Assembly: GCA_023898685.1 (NCBI GenBank)
Contig: CP060234.1
Location: 1,302,001 to 1,366,000, forward strand
From: Phycisphaeraceae bacterium
Lineage (GTDB): Bacteria; Planctomycetota; Phycisphaerae; Phycisphaerales; UBA1924
DNA: 64,000 nt
Reading direction: 5' to 3'
Part shown: positions 59,905 through 64,000 of the stretch, piece by piece
How positions within the stretch are numbered: the first letter of the stretch is position 1
Layout: each line of letters opens with the position of its first letter
Position numbers and translations under genes: made by a program
The notes under the pieces: generated by a model
Seen by the model: only the letters and a program-made list of their open reading frames with translations
Told to the model about the DNA's origin: nothing
Database searches by the model: none

Positions 59905-60693
59905 ATGGCGGCGAGGAAGAGCACGACGCCCCGACACGGCCCCGCGCGCCGAAGGCCCGGGCCTCCCCGCCGGCCGGGCTGGCCCGTGCGACTGGTGCGA
60001 GCCGTGTTCGGGCTCAAGCGTCGTATCGAGGTCGACGGCGTGCGATACAAGGAGATGAGCACGACGCCAATCGATCGGGCGCTCTCCCCGAAGGGGAAGG
60101 GCCGGAAGCGCTACGAAGTGCGTTTCCCCGCCGGTCGGCCCATGTCGATCAACGCGACCGCGCACCGCCGCTACGCCGACCTGATGGACGTGCCCGAGCT
60201 GCGCTCGGTCCGCTACGCGGAGGGCCAGGTTCGCCCCGGGTCGCGAGTGCTCATCCTGGGTTCGGGCACGGGGGGCATGGCCGAGCTCGTCGCGCGGTGG
60301 ATCGGCCCCCACGGCGGGCTGGTCGCGATCGACCACGACAACGAATCGGTCCGCTTCGCCAAGCGCCGGTATCAGCTCGAGAGCACGAGCTTCGAGCGGG
60401 GCGGGCCGGAGTTGCTCACCGGAGAGATCGACGGCTCGTTCGGCGTCGTCATCGTCACCGAGGCCTGGCTCAAGAAGACCGACCGCCCGGGACGGGCCTG
60501 CAACGAGGCGTGGCGCGTCACCGGCCCGGGCGGCAAGCTCATCCTCATCGGCGACCGCATCGGCGAGCTGATGAGCGACCCGGTCGCGACGGGCACCCGC
60601 GTCAACCCGCCCGACGGCGGGCCCACGCTGACCATCCTCACCAAGCCCGAGGTGCGCCGCTCAAAGCCGGAGGATCTGGGATTGGTGGAGTGA
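59905..60693 (+). CDS. Class I SAM-dependent methyltransferase-like protein
   Basis: A 262-residue protein. The first 60 residues are Arg/Pro-rich. The Rossmann methyltransferase core follows: SRVLILGSGTGGMAELVARW (motif I), GLVAIDHDNESVRFAKRRYQ (motif II with acidic end), SFGVVIVTEAWLKKTDRPGR and EAWRVTGPGGKLILIGDRIG. It ends RRSKPEDLGLVE. The substrate is unknown. It stands 9 bases after the hydrolase gene and is probably co-transcribed. Its basic start could bind nucleic acid. A dispersed repeat element follows it. Confidence 0.78.
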   Translation: MAARKSTTPRHGPARRRPGPPRRPGWPVRLVRAVFGLKRRIEVDGVRYKEMSTTPIDRALSPKGKGRKRYEVRFPAGRPMSINATAHRRYADLMDVPELRSVRYAEGQVRPGSRVLILGSGTGGMAELVARWIGPHGGLVAIDHDNESVRFAKRRYQLESTSFERGGPELLTGEIDGSFGVVIVTEAWLKKTDRPGRACNEAWRVTGPGGKLILIGDRIGELMSDPVATGTRVNPPDGGPTLTILTKPEVRRSKPEDLGLVE

Positions 60694-60742
60694 GAAACGG
60701 TGCCCGCCTTCATCGCGAAGCGTGAAGGCGGAGTCACAGGAG

Positions 60743-60870
60743 AAAAGCCGTCCCTTCGTGGATCACCCTGCGGGATGATCCACGGCACCAGCAGCGAAGC
60801 TCTCCTCCCCTGTCGCCGACGGGGGAGGTGGTCCGCTGAAGGCGGACCGGAGGGGGTTCTTCGAGCGGTC
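60743..60870. repeat. Dispersed palindromic element, copy 2
   Basis: Three hairpins in a row: GTGGATCA...TGATCCAC (60758-60783), CCTCCCC...GGGGGAGG (around 60797-60821) and GGTCCGC...GCGGACC (60824-60842), then GGGGGTTCTTC. The core CGCCGACGGGGGAGGTGG is shared with 8236-8350. The element fills most of the 222-base gap between the methyltransferase and rsfS genes. Confidence 0.65.
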
Positions 60871-60915
60871 GTTGATGTACTTCCGCGGGGACCCCTCCGC
60901 CCCTAGGCTTGCACG

Positions 60916-61410
60916 ATGCCATCCGAGATCGACCCCCGACACACCCAGAGCGAAGCGAACGAGCCGCTGCGCGAGGACGAGTTCTTCTCGCACGCCCCGG
61001 CCGAGTCGCGGAGCACGGGTGACCCCGCCCGTACCCGCGAGTTCGCGATCGAGTGCGCCCGCCTGTTCAAGGACGACAAGTGCGAGCACATCGTCGTGCT
61101 CGACGTGCGGGGACGGAGCCACGTGACCGACTACGTCGTTGTGGGCTCGGGCACGTCCGATCGGCAGATGAACTCCGCGATCGACGACGCGGTCGATCTG
61201 GGCAAGCGGTACGGATTCGGCGCCATGCGCACGAACCGCGACGATCGCTCGACCTGGCTGCTGGCCGACTTCGTCGACGTCGTCGCCCACCTCTTCGAGC
61301 CCAACACCAGGGCCTACTACGACATCGAGATGCTCTGGGGCGACGCCCCCCGCATCGATTGGCGCCGCCCCGATGATGGCCCCGACCACAGCGACGGGGA
61401 CGGGGCATGA
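60916..61410 (+). CDS. rsfS: Ribosomal silencing factor RsfS
   Basis: RsfS (164 residues) binds ribosomal protein L14 and blocks subunit joining when nutrients are scarce. The domain (about 43-150) has HIVVLDVRGRSHVTDYVVVG and SGTSDRQMNSAIDDAVD, then STWLLADFVDVVAHLFEPNT with RAYYDIEMLWGDAP, all family blocks. An N-terminal acidic extension of about 40 residues and a short Asp-rich tail are added. Its ATGA overlap with aroB means coupled translation. The usual neighbour nadD is absent. Confidence 0.93.
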   Translation: MPSEIDPRHTQSEANEPLREDEFFSHAPAESRSTGDPARTREFAIECARLFKDDKCEHIVVLDVRGRSHVTDYVVVGSGTSDRQMNSAIDDAVDLGKRYGFGAMRTNRDDRSTWLLADFVDVVAHLFEPNTRAYYDIEMLWGDAPRIDWRRPDDGPDHSDGDGA

Positions 61411-62582
61411 GCGTCCGGTGCGTCCGCGTCGAGCCCGCGAGCGCGCCGGCCTATGACGTGCGCATCGGATCGGGTGTTGCCCGCGAGTTCGCGGGCGAAC
61501 TGCCGATCCTGCTCAACACCAACCCTGGCCGCTTGTTCGCGGTGATCGACGCGGGTGTGCCCGGCGCGTGGGTGGATGACATGCTGGGCGCGTACGAGTC
61601 GGCGGGGTTCGCCGTCAGCCGGCACGCGATCGAGCCTAGCGAGCAGGGCAAGTCGATCGAGACCTTCCACGCGCTGCTGACCGCTCTCGCGTCATCGAAG
61701 CTCGAGCGGCGCGAGCCCGTCCTCGCGATCGGGGGCGGGATCGTGGGCGACATCGCGGGCTTCGCCGCGGCGTCCTACCGGCGGGGCGTGCCGGTGATCC
61801 AGTGCCCCACCACACTGCTCGCGGCGGTCGACGCCTCGGTGGGAGGCAAGACCGGGATCAACCTGAGCCTGCCGGGCGACGGCGAGGGCCCCGCGCTGCT
61901 CAAGAACATGGCGGGCGCGTTCCACCAGCCGCTCGCGGTGCTGGCCGACCTCGACGCGCTCGCCTCGCTGCCCGATCGCCCGTTCCGGTGCGGGCTCGGC
62001 GAGTGCGTCAAGCACGGCCTGATGTCGGCCGACTGGGGCGACGCGGGGCTGCTCGCGTGGACCCGGACCTCGATCGACGCGATCGCGCGACGCGATCCGG
62101 ATGTGCTGGGCGAGCTGATCGCCCGCAACGTGGGTGTCAAGGCCCGAGTGGTCGCCGCCGACGAGCGAGAGCAATCGGACACCGGGGGTCGGGCCCTGCT
62201 CAACCTGGGCCACACCTACGCGCACGCGATGGAGACCATCGGGGGCCTCACTCCCGATGGCGACCCGGCTCACGCCCCGCTCCAACACGGCGAGGCGGTG
62301 GCGCTGGGGCTCGTCGCCGCGGCCGCGTGCTCGGCGGCGCTGGGGCGGATTACCCCCTCCGATTTTGAGACGGTGCGAGACGCCGTCGGGGCGTGCGGGC
62401 TGCCCACCTTGATCGCGGGTCTGCCCGACGACGCGACGCTGATCGCTCGAATGGGGCACGACAAGAAGGCGTCGGGCGGGCGGCTCCGCCTGACGCTGTT
62501 GGCGGCGATTGGGCGGGGCGAGCTGGTGACCAACCCGCCGCTCGACGCGGTGGCGACGGGCTGGTCGGCGATCCGCGGCTGA
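61407..62582 (+). CDS. aroB: 3-dehydroquinate synthase
   Basis: AroB (391 residues) turns DAHP into 3-dehydroquinate, the second step of the shikimate pathway that also feeds trpE. Conserved blocks: AIGGGIVGDIAGFAAASYRR, VIQCPTTLLAAVDASVGGKT with GIN, NMAGAFHQPLAVLADLDAL, LGECVKHGLM, LLNLGHTYAHAMET, LQHGEAVALGLVAAA and MGHDKKASGGRLRLTLL. NAD and zinc ligands (Glu in GECVKHG, His in GHTYAH, His in QHGEAV) are present. It overlaps rsfS by four bases. Length slightly exceeds E. coli (362) through small inserts. Confidence 0.96.
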   Translation: MSVRCVRVEPASAPAYDVRIGSGVAREFAGELPILLNTNPGRLFAVIDAGVPGAWVDDMLGAYESAGFAVSRHAIEPSEQGKSIETFHALLTALASSKLERREPVLAIGGGIVGDIAGFAAASYRRGVPVIQCPTTLLAAVDASVGGKTGINLSLPGDGEGPALLKNMAGAFHQPLAVLADLDALASLPDRPFRCGLGECVKHGLMSADWGDAGLLAWTRTSIDAIARRDPDVLGELIARNVGVKARVVAADEREQSDTGGRALLNLGHTYAHAMETIGGLTPDGDPAHAPLQHGEAVALGLVAAAACSAALGRITPSDFETVRDAVGACGLPTLIAGLPDDATLIARMGHDKKASGGRLRLTLLAAIGRGELVTNPPLDAVATGWSAIRG

Positions 62583-62759
62583 GGCCCACCTTTCGATATC
62601 CCCACATCGCAGGCCCCCGATAGCGGGTAGGGCGTTCGGGGGTTCAAGCCGGTTTTGGCACGAGGCCGATAACGCCTTTGTCGGGCATTCCGTCTCGCCC
62701 GGCGGGTGTTGTGGCTCGTCAATGAACGGCTGGGTGTGGATCCGGGGCGGAGACTGTCC

Positions 62760-64000
62760 ATGCGGACCATCGCGATCATCAACCAGAAGGGCGGATGCGG
62801 GAAGACCACGACCGCGATCAACCTCGCCGCGGTGCTCGCGGCCGAGGGGCGGCGCACGCTGCTGGTCGATCTGGATCCGCAATCGCACTGCGCGGCGGGG
62901 CTGGCGGTGCCGGCCCAACAGATCGAGTTCGACATCGGCGACGCGATGCTGAGCCTGCCCGGCAAGGGGTTCGAGCCGGCCCGGCTGTTGTGGCGGGTGA
63001 CCAGAAACCTGGATCTCGCCCCGAGCCGGACCAAGCTCGCGGGGCTGGAGGCGACCCGGGGAGGGCTCGCCTCGGCGGCCGAGCGAGAGCGGCGGCTGGG
63101 CAAGGTGCTCGAGCATGTGCGCTCGCGGGTGGCGGATCAGCCGTTCGAGTTCGCGGTCATCGATTGCCCCCCCAGTATCGGGCTGCTGACCTACAACGCG
63201 ATCACCGCGGCGGGCGAGATCATCATCCCGGTCGAGACGAGTTTCTTCAGCCTCCAGGGCGCCACGAAGCAGGTGGCCACGATCCGCTCTCTGGGCCGGC
63301 GCCTCGGCACGCGGCCCGCGACCCGGCTGATGGCGACGATGCACGACGCGGACCACGGGCTCGCGTGCGACCTGCACGCCGAATTGTGCCGGCGGTTCGA
63401 GAGCGCGATGGTGCCCGTCACGATCCGGTTCGACCAGGCGGTGCGCGAATCGGCCTCGTTCGGCCAGCCCGTCATCGACTATGCCCCGGCGAGCCCCGGC
63501 GCGGCCGACTACCGGGCGTTGGGCGCGTGGCTGCTGGGGCTGGAGGGATCGGCCGAGCCGGACGCGACGGTGATCGAGGTCAAGCGGACGGCGGTGCCGC
63601 TCGGCGCCCGCCGCCCCCCGGCGGAGGCGGAGCGGGCAGAGCATGAGCGGGGCGTCGTGCGGCGGGGGCAGGCGCTGGCGCGACCCCTGCACCAGGAGGG
63701 CGAGGCGCCCGAACGCGCTGAGGCGGCGGGCCGCGAGCCGGGCCGGACGGCCGCGGTGCGGTCGGCCCAGGCCAAGGCGGCGTCGGTCGCCGAGCGGGTC
63801 GAGGTGCAGACACTCGAGACGATGAGCCGCGTGGAGGACCTGTGCCGTCGGGCGCAGGCGCTCCAGCAGCGGATCAGCCCGTCGACCTCCGACGGCGAGA
63901 CGAGGCTGCGCAGCGCGAATGGCTCGTTGGCGCTCATCGAGCAGCCGTACAACAGAACCAAGCGCGAGAAGTCGGTGGCGAGGCTGTTCGGCGCGCGGCC
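62760..64000 (+). CDS. ParA-family ATPase, 3' end beyond the window
   Basis: At least 413 residues, open at the window end. The N-terminal domain (about 1-260) is a ParA/Soj-type ATPase: deviant Walker A NQKGGCGKTTT (8-18), LLVDLDPQSHCAAGL (Walker A'), FEFAVIDCPPSIGLLTYNAI (Walker B) and SFFSLQGATKQVATIRSLG. Such proteins position chromosomes, plasmids or large complexes on the nucleoid. Beyond about 270 comes a long Arg/Glu/Ala-rich, mostly disordered part with coiled-coil features (ETMSRVEDLCRRAQALQQRI), which is not in typical ParA (about 260 residues). No parB was seen before it, but it could follow outside the window. Confidence 0.88.
   Translation, partial: MRTIAIINQKGGCGKTTTAINLAAVLAAEGRRTLLVDLDPQSHCAAGLAVPAQQIEFDIGDAMLSLPGKGFEPARLLWRVTRNLDLAPSRTKLAGLEATRGGLASAAERERRLGKVLEHVRSRVADQPFEFAVIDCPPSIGLLTYNAITAAGEIIIPVETSFFSLQGATKQVATIRSLGRRLGTRPATRLMATMHDADHGLACDLHAELCRRFESAMVPVTIRFDQAVRESASFGQPVIDYAPASPGAADYRALGAWLLGLEGSAEPDATVIEVKRTAVPLGARRPPAEAERAEHERGVVRRGQALARPLHQEGEAPERAEAAGREPGRTAAVRSAQAKAASVAERVEVQTLETMSRVEDLCRRAQALQQRISPSTSDGETRLRSANGSLALIEQPYNRTKREKSVARLFGAR

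Noticed and set aside
62583..62759. Sigma-54 promoter (TGGCAC box at about 62657)
   Set aside because: TGGCAC is present but the second element (TTGCW with the right spacing) is not, so the match is not meaningful.

Overview
The window is 64 kb of high-G+C bacterial chromosome, most likely from a planctomycete of the class Phycisphaerae. The evidence is: six secreted proteins ending in the paired-helix 'C...GCP' tail that NCBI names a GC-type dockerin; a PEP-CTERM-like protein ending in VPAPGALG, a hydrophobic stretch and RRRR; type II prepilin-like proteins; an LpxA (Gram-negative outer membrane); and collagen/S74 and SPFH proteins of planctomycete style. No rRNA, intact tRNA, CRISPR array, prophage or insertion sequence was seen. 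Genus cannot be stated from the sequence alone.

Layout. 1-12.7 kb: a partial secreted repeat protein, a 2-hydroxyacid dehydrogenase downstream of trpE, a large secreted protein of unknown function, comEC, a prepilin, a YrdC/arginine-phosphatase-like fusion coupled to rpiB, and an LVIVD-repeat dockerin protein. 12.7-16.4 kb: a small decayed-looking frame carrying two repeat insertions, an NAD-dependent epimerase and an SLC13-type permease. 16.5-18.6 kb: an island of visibly lower G+C with an AAA ATPase and a RloB-family protein, a candidate phage-defence pair. 18.6-29.1 kb: cysQ-like phosphatase, prepilin, sulfotransferase, collagen/S74 protein, two zinc-ribbon membrane proteins, a PEP-CTERM-like protein and spoVR. 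29.3-37.5 kb: six consecutive secreted proteins on the plus strand, five with dockerin tails and one beta-helix protein. 37.9-40.7 kb: a PadR-controlled membrane operon. 40.8-45.5 kb: DUF721, DUF418, two small genes and clpX.

45.6-57.3 kb: a large system made of a divergent ABC-2 permease and a plus-strand operon of three SPFH (prohibitin-like) membrane proteins, an ABC ATPase, a second ABC-2 permease and a membrane-anchored protein. 57.4-64 kb: housekeeping genes lipB, lpxA, a metallo-beta-lactamase-fold hydrolase, a methyltransferase, rsfS, aroB and a ParA-family ATPase cut by the window end.

Two families of dispersed short repeats cross these genes. One is a heptameric tract (unit close to GGGCACC) found at four places, within or at the end of reading frames. 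The other comprises palindromic elements at 8.2, 13.2 and 60.7 kb. The most promising less-described items are the ATPase-RloB island, the triple-SPFH/ABC cluster, and the YrdC-phosphatase fusion.
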